A DNA stretch of 64,000 bases from Brevundimonas sp. UBA5936 (GTDB lineage Bacteria > Pseudomonadota > Alphaproteobacteria > Caulobacterales > Caulobacteraceae): contig DJDA01000113.1 of the NCBI GenBank assembly GCA_002430835.1, forward strand, positions 35,099 to 99,098, given 5' to 3'. Every line of letters starts with the position of its first letter. Position 1 is the stretch's first letter. Below, piece by piece: positions 10,246 to 19,200 of the stretch. The position numbers and the translations under genes are program-made. The notes beneath the pieces are model-generated. The model was not told the origin of the DNA, did no database searches, and worked only from the letters and a program-made list of their open reading frames with translations.

Positions 10246-12393
10246 CTAGGTGAGAATCGCAGGGCAAGCCCAGTGGAGGAACCCTTTCATCCTGGCCGAG
10301 GCAAGGCGGTCGACGGCGGAGACCTGGCCGAGTGCCGTTTCGATGCGATCCACGACCCCGTCGGGATCACGGAGATCCACGATCGCGCCCTCGATCGCAG
10401 CCGAGGCGTCCTGGCCCTGGGCCAGTCGGCTCGCGGCAAGCGCCCCGAATGCCAGCGCGACGTGTCCATCCACCGCCCACTGCTGTCCGATGACCATCTG
10501 GGTCTCCCCCACGAGTTCTGGCCCAACACCGATCCGCGCCATCCCGCCGGTCACCTTCACCTCGGCGCCGCTGCAGACGTTCAGCACAAGGAGGCGGCGC
10601 CCGGATGACGGAACCGTCATCCGGCCGAGGTCTTCCCAGCTAAGTACAGCGTCGTAGTCGAACTGCAGGCCGCTCCTGGCGGCGCTGTGGGCGTCGAACT
10701 GGCCGTGGCCGATGACCCACAGGACGTCCGCATCGACGTCCTCATAGAAGGTGCGAAACTGGCCGGCGAGGTCACCTTCAGCCGGCGATGTGACCTCAAC
10801 GTCGAAGCCGCCGGCCCGCCCCGCCACCGTGAGGCACTCCACCTCCGCCTCGGTCATATTGGTGTGGCCGGTCCAAACCGACATCCGGCGCAAGGGCCTG
10901 GGCTCCGCGGCCTGTCCAAGGGAGGCTTCGAGCGGAAGCATCCGGTCGAGCTGGCGCGCAATGAGGGCGGGCGCGGCGTCCCGCAGGGTTGGAAACGTCA
11001 GGATCGAACGCAGCCGGACCTCCGACGGAATATGCTCCGCGAGGACGTCCAGGCCATAGTGGTCCCGCACCGCGTCTTCGAGGCCCTGACTCGCGACGGC
11101 GACCGGCGTCCCCGCGCGGTCTTCGGACCAGCCAGGCGGAAAATGGGGTTCTGTGCCGCCGGTCGAACGCGCCTGGTTGAACGCCGCAGCCACAGCAGCG
11201 TTGAGGGGCTCGAGATCGCGATCCGGCGCGAACCAGGTGCCGCCCAGCCAGAGATAGGCCGTACCGTAGGCGTGAGTAGGACAGACGAACAGGACATCGC
11301 CGCTGCACCGCGCGGTGCCGGGCCGGGCATGCCAAGCGAACAGGACGTCGAGGAGGCCTTCGAGGTCGCCGAACCTGACCAGACGATGCACCAGTGGATT
11401 GATGATCTCGATGCGGCTCTCCAGGGTGTAGAGCTTCGGCGCGCCCATCTGTTCTGCCTGGCTCTCGATGTCCCGGGCCAGGCGATCGATCTCCGCCAGG
11501 ATTTCGGCCCGGTCCCGGGCCCAGGTCTCGACAGTGTCCGCCCTCACCGCCATCAGCTGCAGACGTTGATGCTCGCGAAGCACGTCACTGTAGTTGTCGA
11601 GCAGCAACGCCGCCCACGCCGTCTGGGTGCGACCGGTATGATCGCCAGCTTGGGTGCAGAAGACCTGGCCCAGCACGGTCGCGTATTCTCGGGGTATGCG
11701 GTCCGATTCCCAGAGCGCCAGACAGAACTCCGTCAGCTCGGCGGTACGGGCATGATCCACATCGGCCGCCCAGCTGAGAATGGCTGCGGAGGCAAGGACC
11801 GTCGCCTCGTGGTCCGGCGCGCGCGCGATCCGAAATTTGATCATGTCCCAAGCGCTGTCGAAGTAACGCTGCGCCGCCTGTCCCAGTCCCGAGGTCGTCC
11901 GCGCCAGGATGTAGAGGTTGTAGAGCCACAGGGGCGTCAGATCGGTAGCGTGCTGGCCCAGGCGGCCGTCCGCCACGCCCGCGATCGGCCAGAACCCATA
12001 GCCGTTGTTGTAGGATTTTGACGGATCGTGATCGGGCGTGATGCTGAGATAGAACCAGTCGTGCGCCTGCCCTGAAAGGCCGAAGCCGGACGATGCGTTC
12101 AGGGGCGCCTGGCAGGCGATGAAGCGGATGAACTGGAGAATTCGCTCGTCACGTTCGTCGCCGGCGATCTCGACCTCGAGATCGCGCAGGTCCCCTACGA
12201 TCGCTTCGCTCACGGCGAGCAGGGCGTCGACGCTCCCGGCGGTCGTCTGTCCTTCAAGGAGGGTGTCGATCGTCATGGCGATCACGTCCTCGCCCAAGGT
12301 CAGCGAAAACAGTGGCGGGACCAGGACGGCGGTTTCGGCGGTGGCGGCGTAGAAGCGTGGAAACGCCTCTCTGAAGGTTCGAAGCTTGAGCAT
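10246..12393 (-). CDS. CHAT-domain protease-like protein
   Basis: A 715-residue protein with a C-terminal CHAT (caspase HetF associated with TPRs) domain. The expected catalytic dyad is present: His563 in DVLWVIGHGQFDAHS and Cys607 in LLVLNVCSGAEV, followed by the typical MVIGQQWAVDGHVALAFG substrate-pocket segment. Residues ~1-480 are largely helical without clear TPR signatures and probably act as sensor. CHAT proteases are caspase-like peptidases, several of which act in antiphage defence by cleaving an effector after a trigger (for example Craspase and gasdermin-linked proteases). No gasdermin or other obvious effector is adjacent; the nearest genes are the nuclease-like protein and a cupin. 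It is bracketed by repeat copies c and d. Confidence 0.82.
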   Translation of the reverse strand: MLKLRTFREAFPRFYAATAETAVLVPPLFSLTLGEDVIAMTIDTLLEGQTTAGSVDALLAVSEAIVGDLRDLEVEIAGDERDERILQFIRFIACQAPLNASSGFGLSGQAHDWFYLSITPDHDPSKSYNNGYGFWPIAGVADGRLGQHATDLTPLWLYNLYILARTTSGLGQAAQRYFDSAWDMIKFRIARAPDHEATVLASAAILSWAADVDHARTAELTEFCLALWESDRIPREYATVLGQVFCTQAGDHTGRTQTAWAALLLDNYSDVLREHQRLQLMAVRADTVETWARDRAEILAEIDRLARDIESQAEQMGAPKLYTLESRIEIINPLVHRLVRFGDLEGLLDVLFAWHARPGTARCSGDVLFVCPTHAYGTAYLWLGGTWFAPDRDLEPLNAAVAAAFNQARSTGGTEPHFPPGWSEDRAGTPVAVASQGLEDAVRDHYGLDVLAEHIPSEVRLRSILTFPTLRDAAPALIARQLDRMLPLEASLGQAAEPRPLRRMSVWTGHTNMTEAEVECLTVAGRAGGFDVEVTSPAEGDLAGQFRTFYEDVDADVLWVIGHGQFDAHSAARSGLQFDYDAVLSWEDLGRMTVPSSGRRLLVLNVCSGAEVKVTGGMARIGVGPELVGETQMVIGQQWAVDGHVALAFGALAASRLAQGQDASAAIEGAIVDLRDPDGVVDRIETALGQVSAVDRLASARMKGFLHWACPAILT

Positions 12394-12675
12394 AACGCCC
12401 TATGTCAAACCGGTGCCGCGCCGAACAGCCTCAGGCTGAAATTTCAAGCCCGGACTTGGGCCATGGATGGCAGACAAGACAGGCGTCCGCAGGGCGCGAC
12501 TTCCCGTGCATTGATGCGAGTGTATGTACTCGTTGAATCCGAAAAATCCCAATACTCGCACAGTTCGGGTCACCCCATTACCGAACCTCCTGTCATGGAC
12601 CATGTGGCGCGATGCCCGAAAGCAGGCCTTGCCAGCCGTCGAAATGAAGTTTTGCAGCAGCATGACGTCGCCGAT

Positions 12676-12719
12676 GCGCCAACAGCGGTCATCAACTTCC
12701 TGCCAAGAAGTGGACCTTC
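12676..12719 (+). repeat. Dispersed 44-bp repeat, copy d
   Basis: GCGCCAACAGCGGTCATC to GTGGACCTTC, matching copy b at roughly three quarters of positions, with similar flanking sequence on the left. Same orientation as copies a-c. Confidence 0.65.
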
Positions 12720-12823
12720 GCGGCGTCAAAGATTTTCTTTCGCGATGACCGCTCCACGAACTGTGCCTGATCGCGCCGCGAACCGTCGCGTTGAACTGGT
12801 TCGCTACTGATCCAGGAGACCCG

Positions 12824-12836
12824 CCCCCCCCCCCCC
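12824..12836 (+). repeat. Homopolymer of 13 C
   Basis: A run of 13 consecutive C, preceded by CCG, in the gap between the CHAT gene and the minus-strand cupin gene. It lies 46 bases past the cupin stop codon. Length may be uncertain or variable. Confidence 0.9.
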
Positions 12837-12881
12837 AGATCGCGCGCCATGGAGCCGGGCCCCATTTGGCGCCCCGATCCC

Positions 12882-13292
12882 TCAGCGGTCGGGCTTCAGC
12901 TCGACACGCACCGCCAGGAAGGTCTCGGTTCCTCGATTATGGACGGCATGCAGGCCTTCGGGCGGTGACGAAGCGGCGCCGGTCAGCGCTTCTGCCGGCG
13001 CATCCATGCGACCGGTCTCCACCGGAAGGCCGTCCTTCAGTTCGTAGCTGATATAGGTGATGGGCTGAGCCTGTTCGAAGTACATGACGCTGGGCCATTC
13101 ATGATCATGAACCGGCTCAGTCGCCCCGGCTTCAATCGCGACGCGCAACACGCGAACCGTTTCATTCTCGAGCAGAATTTGGTGGCTGTGCGGCGCAGCC
13201 GTCACGGCGTCGAAATTCTCCGCCTGCCGAGCCGTTGCGGGCGTAGCGAGGACGAGCATGAAAACTACGGATGCGAAGCTCTTCATCAACAT
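12882..13292 (-). CDS. Exported cupin-domain protein
   Basis: A 136-residue protein with an N-terminal Sec signal peptide (about residues 1-22, hydrophobic core FASVVFMLVLATPATA before the cut), then a single cupin domain: metal-type motif EPVHDHEWPSVMYFEQ and a second His in LHAVHNRGTETFLAVRV. It is therefore a small periplasmic cupin; its ligand or substrate is unknown. No partner gene is evident. It lies between two defence-type genes but has no feature that links it to defence. Confidence 0.78.
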   Translation of the reverse strand: MLMKSFASVVFMLVLATPATARQAENFDAVTAAPHSHQILLENETVRVLRVAIEAGATEPVHDHEWPSVMYFEQAQPITYISYELKDGLPVETGRMDAPAEALTGAASSPPEGLHAVHNRGTETFLAVRVELKPDR

Positions 13293-13652
13293 CTGATCCG
13301 AACCCTCTTTGAAGCTTAATCGCTGGACAGCTAATGGCGCAAAGATCTGCTGATTGTAAAAATAAAATCAAACTTTGCGTCCAAGGTGATGGCGGTAGAT
13401 GTCAGGCTAGACGAGTTGCCCTATTTCAGCAGTTTGCATACTTCACATTGCTTCGAGATATTAAGTACGCTGATGACGCTTCGTGCGCTGAGAGGAAAAC
13501 GTCATCCGTGATCATGGCAGGTGATCATGGCGCATAACCGCCATAGATTTTAGCGCACAAGTTGCGCTTGTCGCGATCCTGAGTTGCCATTCGCGCGGCG
13601 GCGACGTTTATTCGGGCGAGACGTCGTCAAGACGCAACACGGGGGAGCGGAC
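13293..13652. other. 360-bp AT-richer gap upstream of the anticodon-nuclease gene
   Basis: No gene. It includes an A/T-rich stretch near 13350-13380, a 13-bp-period direct repeat (13508-13531) and a short inverted repeat GCGCA-CAAGT-TGCGC at about 13552-13566. It must hold the promoters of the divergent cupin and RloC-like genes. Confidence 0.5.
13508..13531 (+). repeat. Tandem GTGATCATGGC, two copies with 13-bp period
   Basis: GTGATCATGGC occurs at 13508-13518 and again at 13521-13531. Located about 120 bases upstream of the RloC-like start codon, it is a candidate operator. No binding protein is identified. Confidence 0.45.
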
Positions 13653-15971
13653 TTGCTCGAGGATATTCGGATAAACCAAACGGCCACCTACCACGGGCCG
13701 CCTCAGGTCATGACGGGACTTCGGCCCGTCAACTTCATCTTCGGCACGAACGGCTCGGGCAAAACCACGATATCGCGCGTGATCGCCGACCCAGCCGCCC
13801 ATCCGTCTTGCGAGGTTGCGTGGAAGAAGGACCGCCCCCTTCTGACGCTAGTCTACAATAGCGATTTCACCACCCGAAACTATGGCGCTCGGCTGAGGGG
13901 CGTGTTCACCTTGGGCGACACCTCAGCAAAGGCGATCGCCGAAGTCGAAACCGCGCGTAAAGCCGTCGAAGACCTTCAGGGCGAAATCACCACCCTGGCC
14001 GGAGTGCTCGGGCGCGACGACACGGTAGGCCGTCGCGCCGAGCGCGCAATGTTGCGGACAAGGTTCGAAACGGAATGCTGGGAGATCAAGGCGGAACACG
14101 ACGCACACTTCGCGGGAGCCTTTGAGGGGATAAGAACATCAAAGGCCAAATTTTGCGACCGCGTCCTTGTCGAGGCCGCCCGTAGCACCACTCCGCTCTA
14201 TTCCGTAGACGAGCTCAAGACCCGCGCGACGGTCGTATTTGGCGACATCGCCGCACCCATGACATCGCTCATAACGCCCGATGAGAACGGCCTTCTCGAA
14301 CTCGAGACTGACCCTATTCTCGCAAAAAAAGTCGTGGGCAAGGAGGACATCGACGTCGCCGGCCTGATCAAGCGACTGGGCAACAGCGATTGGGTTCGCC
14401 AAGGCCTCGCCTACGCCCAGTCCGAAGCCCCCTGCCCCTTTTGCCAAAAGCCGTTGGACGATGCCCTCCACAGTCAGCTGACCGAGTTCTTCGACGAAGC
14501 CTACGAGGCCGATATCGCCGCGATAGCACGTGTCGAAGCCGCCTATCAGGACCGAAGCACCCGCTTGCTCGCATCCGCCCAAACCGCGCTGGACACGCCG
14601 TGCACCTATGTCGACCGTAACGCCCTCGCTGCCCTCGTCGATCGGCTGGCAGCACATATCGCGCTTAACCTTCGACATCTGGAGCGGAAGAGAAAGGAAC
14701 CCAGCACGCCGGTCGCGCTTGATCCCATCGCTGAAGCCTACACGGCGGTCCGTGCCGCCGTGGACACCGCTAATGTACAGATTGCGCGTCACAATGCCTT
14801 GATCGCCAATATCAAAACCGAACGCGCGACGCTGACGAACGAAATCTGGCGCCGATTGATCGAGGATCGCAAGGCTTCGATCCTGGCCTATTCGACGGCC
14901 AAGGGGCGGCACGACGCAGCGATCGAATCCATGGGAAAAGCGCTTGAAGGAAAACAGAACAAGCTAAGCCAGGCGATGAGCGTCCTGGCTGCCCTGGAAA
15001 AGGGCGTTACGAGCGTGAAGCCGACGGTCACCGCGATAAATGCAACCCTAACCTCCTTCGGTTTCACAAGCTTCAAACTCAATACCGCTGGCGACAAGGA
15101 GGAGTTTTACGAGATCGTCAGAGGCGACGGAACCGACGCGCGCGATACCTTGAGCGAAGGGGAGCGCTGTTTCGTCACTTTCCTCTACTTCTATCATCTC
15201 GTGCAGGGCGCGACGACGGCCAGCGGCGTCACAACGGACCGGATAGTGGTCATTGACGACCCAGTGTCCAGCCTGGATAGCGACGTCCTGTTCATCGTGA
15301 GCGCCTTGATCAAGAGGCTCCTTGCGGAGGCGACGGACGGCAAGGGCCGCATCAAGCAAGTCTTCGTGCTCACCCACAACATCTACTTCCACAAGGAAGT
15401 CACCTTCGACACCAAACGATCGCAGCGAGACGCCCTGAAGTCCGAGACCTTCTGGACTGTACGCAAGGTCGGCGATCTGTCTACGCTGCAAGGGCACGAG
15501 ACCAATCCGATCCGGACCGGCTATGAGCTATTGTGGGAAGAGGTACGTGATCCGAGCCGATCCCTGTTGACCATCCAGAATGTCCTTCGCCGCATTCTGG
15601 AGCACTACTTCACCATCCTCGGTGGAGTTGACCGGGACGATATCGTTGGCAAGTTTCAAGGCAAGGATCAGATGATCTGCGGATCTCTGTTCTCCTGGAT
15701 CAACGATGGCTCGCACAACTTCGCCGATGATCTCTATGTCGCTGCGGACAGCGCCACAGTCGACCGCTATCTGGCCGTGTTCAAGGCCATCTTCTACCGC
15801 AGTGAACACGGCGCTCACTATCGGATGATGATGAAGCTGCCGCCCGACACCGCTGAACAAGACGTTCATCATGCCAGTGAGCAGACCGAGGCGGTCGAGC
15901 TGATGGCGGAAGCGGGACTTCCGGCAGCTGACGGCCATGAACCAGACATGCCGCCTGCGCCCGCGCTCTGA
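13653..15971 (+). CDS. rloC: RloC/PrrC-type anticodon nuclease ATPase
   Basis: A 772-residue protein of the PrrC/RloC (AAA_13) family. It has an ABC/SMC-type ATPase: Walker A GTNGSGKT at 31-38, signature LSEGER at 500-505 and Walker B ending in D535-D536 (VVIDDPVSSLDSD). A coiled-coil insert carries CPFC (C261, C264), the zinc hook that separates RloC from PrrC. Near the C-terminus, NVLRRILE and NDGSHN provide R646, E650 and H688, which fit the Arg/Glu/His triad of the tRNA anticodon nuclease. Such enzymes cleave host tRNA after phage or DNA-damage signals. I choose TTG 13653, five bases after GGGGGAG; the frame opens at 13584 without such a site. No hsd restriction genes are nearby, consistent with a stand-alone RloC. 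Confidence 0.82.
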   Translation: MLEDIRINQTATYHGPPQVMTGLRPVNFIFGTNGSGKTTISRVIADPAAHPSCEVAWKKDRPLLTLVYNSDFTTRNYGARLRGVFTLGDTSAKAIAEVETARKAVEDLQGEITTLAGVLGRDDTVGRRAERAMLRTRFETECWEIKAEHDAHFAGAFEGIRTSKAKFCDRVLVEAARSTTPLYSVDELKTRATVVFGDIAAPMTSLITPDENGLLELETDPILAKKVVGKEDIDVAGLIKRLGNSDWVRQGLAYAQSEAPCPFCQKPLDDALHSQLTEFFDEAYEADIAAIARVEAAYQDRSTRLLASAQTALDTPCTYVDRNALAALVDRLAAHIALNLRHLERKRKEPSTPVALDPIAEAYTAVRAAVDTANVQIARHNALIANIKTERATLTNEIWRRLIEDRKASILAYSTAKGRHDAAIESMGKALEGKQNKLSQAMSVLAALEKGVTSVKPTVTAINATLTSFGFTSFKLNTAGDKEEFYEIVRGDGTDARDTLSEGERCFVTFLYFYHLVQGATTASGVTTDRIVVIDDPVSSLDSDVLFIVSALIKRLLAEATDGKGRIKQVFVLTHNIYFHKEVTFDTKRSQRDALKSETFWTVRKVGDLSTLQGHETNPIRTGYELLWEEVRDPSRSLLTIQNVLRRILEHYFTILGGVDRDDIVGKFQGKDQMICGSLFSWINDGSHNFADDLYVAADSATVDRYLAVFKAIFYRSEHGAHYRMMMKLPPDTAEQDVHHASEQTEAVELMAEAGLPAADGHEPDMPPAPAL

Positions 15972-16202
15972 ATATGCACCTAGCCGGAATCCTCCTGTTC
16001 CTCACCGCCCTGGCGACCCGTCGGCGCTTCCAGATCAACTGAGCGCGCCCTCCCCGAGGTGAAATCACCGCTCCCCGCCGCCCCAAGCGCTTGGCTAAAA
16101 CCGCTGGACGGGACAACACTTCCGGTTGCATCCGTTCAGCGGTTAGACCTTTGTTATATCAAGCCCGCCTAGCTTGGCCGTGGTTTTCCAGGGTGGAACA
16201 GA

Positions 16203-19200
16203 ATGACATTTTTGGTTGATTCAGACGTTGACGCTGATCGCTCGGACGCTGGCGCGCCATCAGTCAGGATTGTCGCCGACATATCGAACAGCTTCACCTA
16301 TGCATCCTACCAGAACGCCATTCCGGTCCTCCGGTCGATCGTGATCGAAAATCCCGGTTCCGGTCACTACGCGCCGTGCAAGGTGGAAGTGACGTCGAGC
16401 CCGGCCTTCCTGCGCCCCAAGACCTGGCAGATCGATCGCCTGGCGCCGGGCGACATCCTGCCCCTATCAGACCGTCGAGCGGAACTGGACGCCGGCTACC
16501 TGGCGGGTCTCAACGAGGCGGAGCGAGGCGAGATCACGGTCCGGCTGACCTGTGGCGAGGAGGTTCTCGACGAACAGGTTATCCCTGTGCGCCTGCTCGC
16601 GCGCGACGAATGGGGCGGGGTCTCGGACATGGCCCAACTCCTCCCCGCCTTCGTCATGCCGAATGATCCTGCCGTGTCGCGCGTCTTGCGCAAGGCCGCC
16701 GAACGCCTGGTCGAGCACGGCCATCCGAGCGGTCTGGACGGCTATCAGACGGGAGACCCCAAACGCGCCTATATGCTGACCGCCGCCATCTATTCGGCCG
16801 TCGCCTCCATGGGCGTCTTCTACGCCGAGCCGCCGGCGAGCTTCGAGCATCGCGGACAGAAGGTTAGGCGGCCGACCACGATCACCGAGGAAGGACTCGC
16901 CACCTGCCTCGACACGACCCTGCTGTTCGCCGGAGCGCTCGAAGCCGCAGGCCTTCACCCTGTCATTTTGATGTTCCGCGGCCATGCCGCCCTGGGTGTC
17001 TGGCTCACGCAGCGCACCCTCGCCAACACCATCGAGACGGACCACATGGAGGTCCGCAAGGCGCTGGCGTCGAACGAACTCATCGTGTTCGAGACCACGG
17101 GCGTCACGCACCGACCCGCCATGACGCTCGAAGCCGCGCAGAACGCGCTCGCGCCCTGGTTCGCCGAAGAAAAGGCGGAGGCCTTTGTCGCCGCGGTGGA
17201 TGTGCGACGCGCCCGCAGCGGCGGGATCACGCCGCTGGCGTCCCACGACCCCATGAAGAAGGGGCCCGTCGACCAGGACGACAGCGTGCCGGTCGCGGAT
17301 CTCGCCTTGCCGGCGACCCCGACCTTCACCGCGCTTCCGGCCGATGCGGTGGAGCAGAAGCCGACCAGCGCGGCCGGCCGGGTCGACCGATGGCAGAAGA
17401 AGCTTCTGGACCTGACGCTTCGCAATCGCCTGCTCAACTTCCCTCCGACCAAGAAGACCATCCCCTTCCTCTGCCCCGACGTCGCCTATCTGGAAGACCG
17501 CCTGGCCGGCGGCGCCTCGTTCCAGATCATCTCCTTACCGGAACAGAACCCCCTAGGCGAACGCGACCCCGCCCTCTATCGCGAGGTCCACGGCCGCGAC
17601 ATCCAGCGCAGCTTCGCCGCCGAGGCCCTGATTCGCGACGAGCTGCCGTCTCCCCTGGATCAACAACAGCTCCTGGCCCGCCTGATCGACCTGCATCGTC
17701 AGGTGCGCAACGACATGGCGGAGGGCGGCGCCAACACCCTCTTCCTGGCCGTCGGCTTCCTCCGCTGGAAGAAAAAGCCCGAAGACGAGCGCAGCTATCG
17801 CGCGCCTCTGCTCCTCGCGCCCGTCAAACTCGAGCGACGCAGCGCGAGTTCCCCGTTCCGCATCCGCTTCCACGAAGACGAGCCCCGGTTCAACTCGACA
17901 CTGCTGCAGTTCCTCGAGCGCGAGTTCGACCTCAAGCTCCATGGATTGGCGGACCTGCCCTTCGACGACAACGGCATCGACGTCCCCCGCCTCCTGGCCT
18001 CGGTCCGGGCGGCGGTTCGGGACGTGCCCGGTCTGGAAGTCGTGGACGAAACCGCCCTCTCGACCTTCTCCTTCGCCAAATTCCTGATGTGGAAGGATCT
18101 CGTCGAGCGCACCGACGCCCTGCGCGAGAACCGCGTGGTCCGACACCTCATCGACAATCCGGAGCAGGCGTTCGCGCCGAGCGACGGCGTCGCCGCCTTC
18201 CACGAGGAGCGCGACCTCGACCGTGTCTACAATCCCGCGGACATCGTCTGCCTCCTGCCGTCGGATTCTTCCCAGACCGCTGCGAGCCTGGCCGCCGCCG
18301 AAGGCCGCGACTTCGTGATCGTCGGCCCTCCCGGCACCGGCAAGAGCCAGACGATCGCCAATATGATCGCCAACTGTCTGGCCGTCGGAAAAACCGTCCT
18401 GTTCGTGGCGGAAAAGACCGCCGCGCTCGACGTGGTCTATCGCCGTCTGCGCGAACACGGCCTGGGCGACTTCTGCATCGAACTCCATTCCAACAAGGCC
18501 GACCGACGCCGCTTCCTGGCGCAGTTGAAGTCGGCATGGGAGAATAGCGGCAGCAACGACCGTCAGGCGTGGGTCACCGTTAATGAGCGTCTCCAGCTCC
18601 GCCGCGACACTCTGAACGCCTATGTCGAGGCGCTCCACAAGCCCTATCCCAACGGCTGGAGCGCCTATCAGGCGCTGGGGATCGCCTTGAAGGACAAGGA
18701 TCTGTTCGCGCCCCGACTGGACTGGCCCTCGTCAAAGGTGCATGAGGCCGCCGCCCTGTCGCGCCTTGAGGCGGCCGCCGCGGAAGTCGGTCAGGTCTTC
18801 ACGGCTGTGGAGCGTCGCCCCGCCCTGGACCTGGTCGACATCAGCGAGTGGAGCGCCGCAAAGCAGGACGAACTGCTCGCCGCCGCACGCGCCCTTCACA
18901 CCTCGACCCAGGTGCTCGGCGACGCCCTTGACGCCGTCCGGACCGGCCTGGCCCTGGCGCCCGTCGATTTGCCGATCGAGGACGAGATCAACGGGCTGAA
19001 GGGCCTCAGCATCGCCTTGCAGGACAGCCGCCAACGCGACCTGTCCATCGCCTTCCATCCGGACTACGCTCGCGCAGCTGAAGATCTGAACAAGCTGAGG
19101 AGCGCCATCGCCGCCTATCGTCTCCAGGAAGGCGAGATCAAGGCCGGCTTCAGCCAGACCGCCGTTCGCGATCTCGACCTTGACGTCCTGGACCGTCAGT

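Larger units (their letters stand above)
12394..12881. other. 488-bp gap with repeat copy d and a poly-C tract
   Basis: No supported gene: the short open frames here lack ribosome sites and resemble nothing. It contains repeat copy d and a 13-base C run. It may hold the promoter of the CHAT gene near 12400-12450. Confidence 0.6.

Noticed and set aside
10687..12021. Plus-strand open frame of 444 codons
   Set aside because: Antisense to the CHAT gene, whose catalytic dyad is intact; composition is Arg-rich and it has no ribosome site.
13584..13652. Earlier TTG start for the RloC-like protein
   Set aside because: No ribosome site; the later TTG has GGGGGAG at the right distance.
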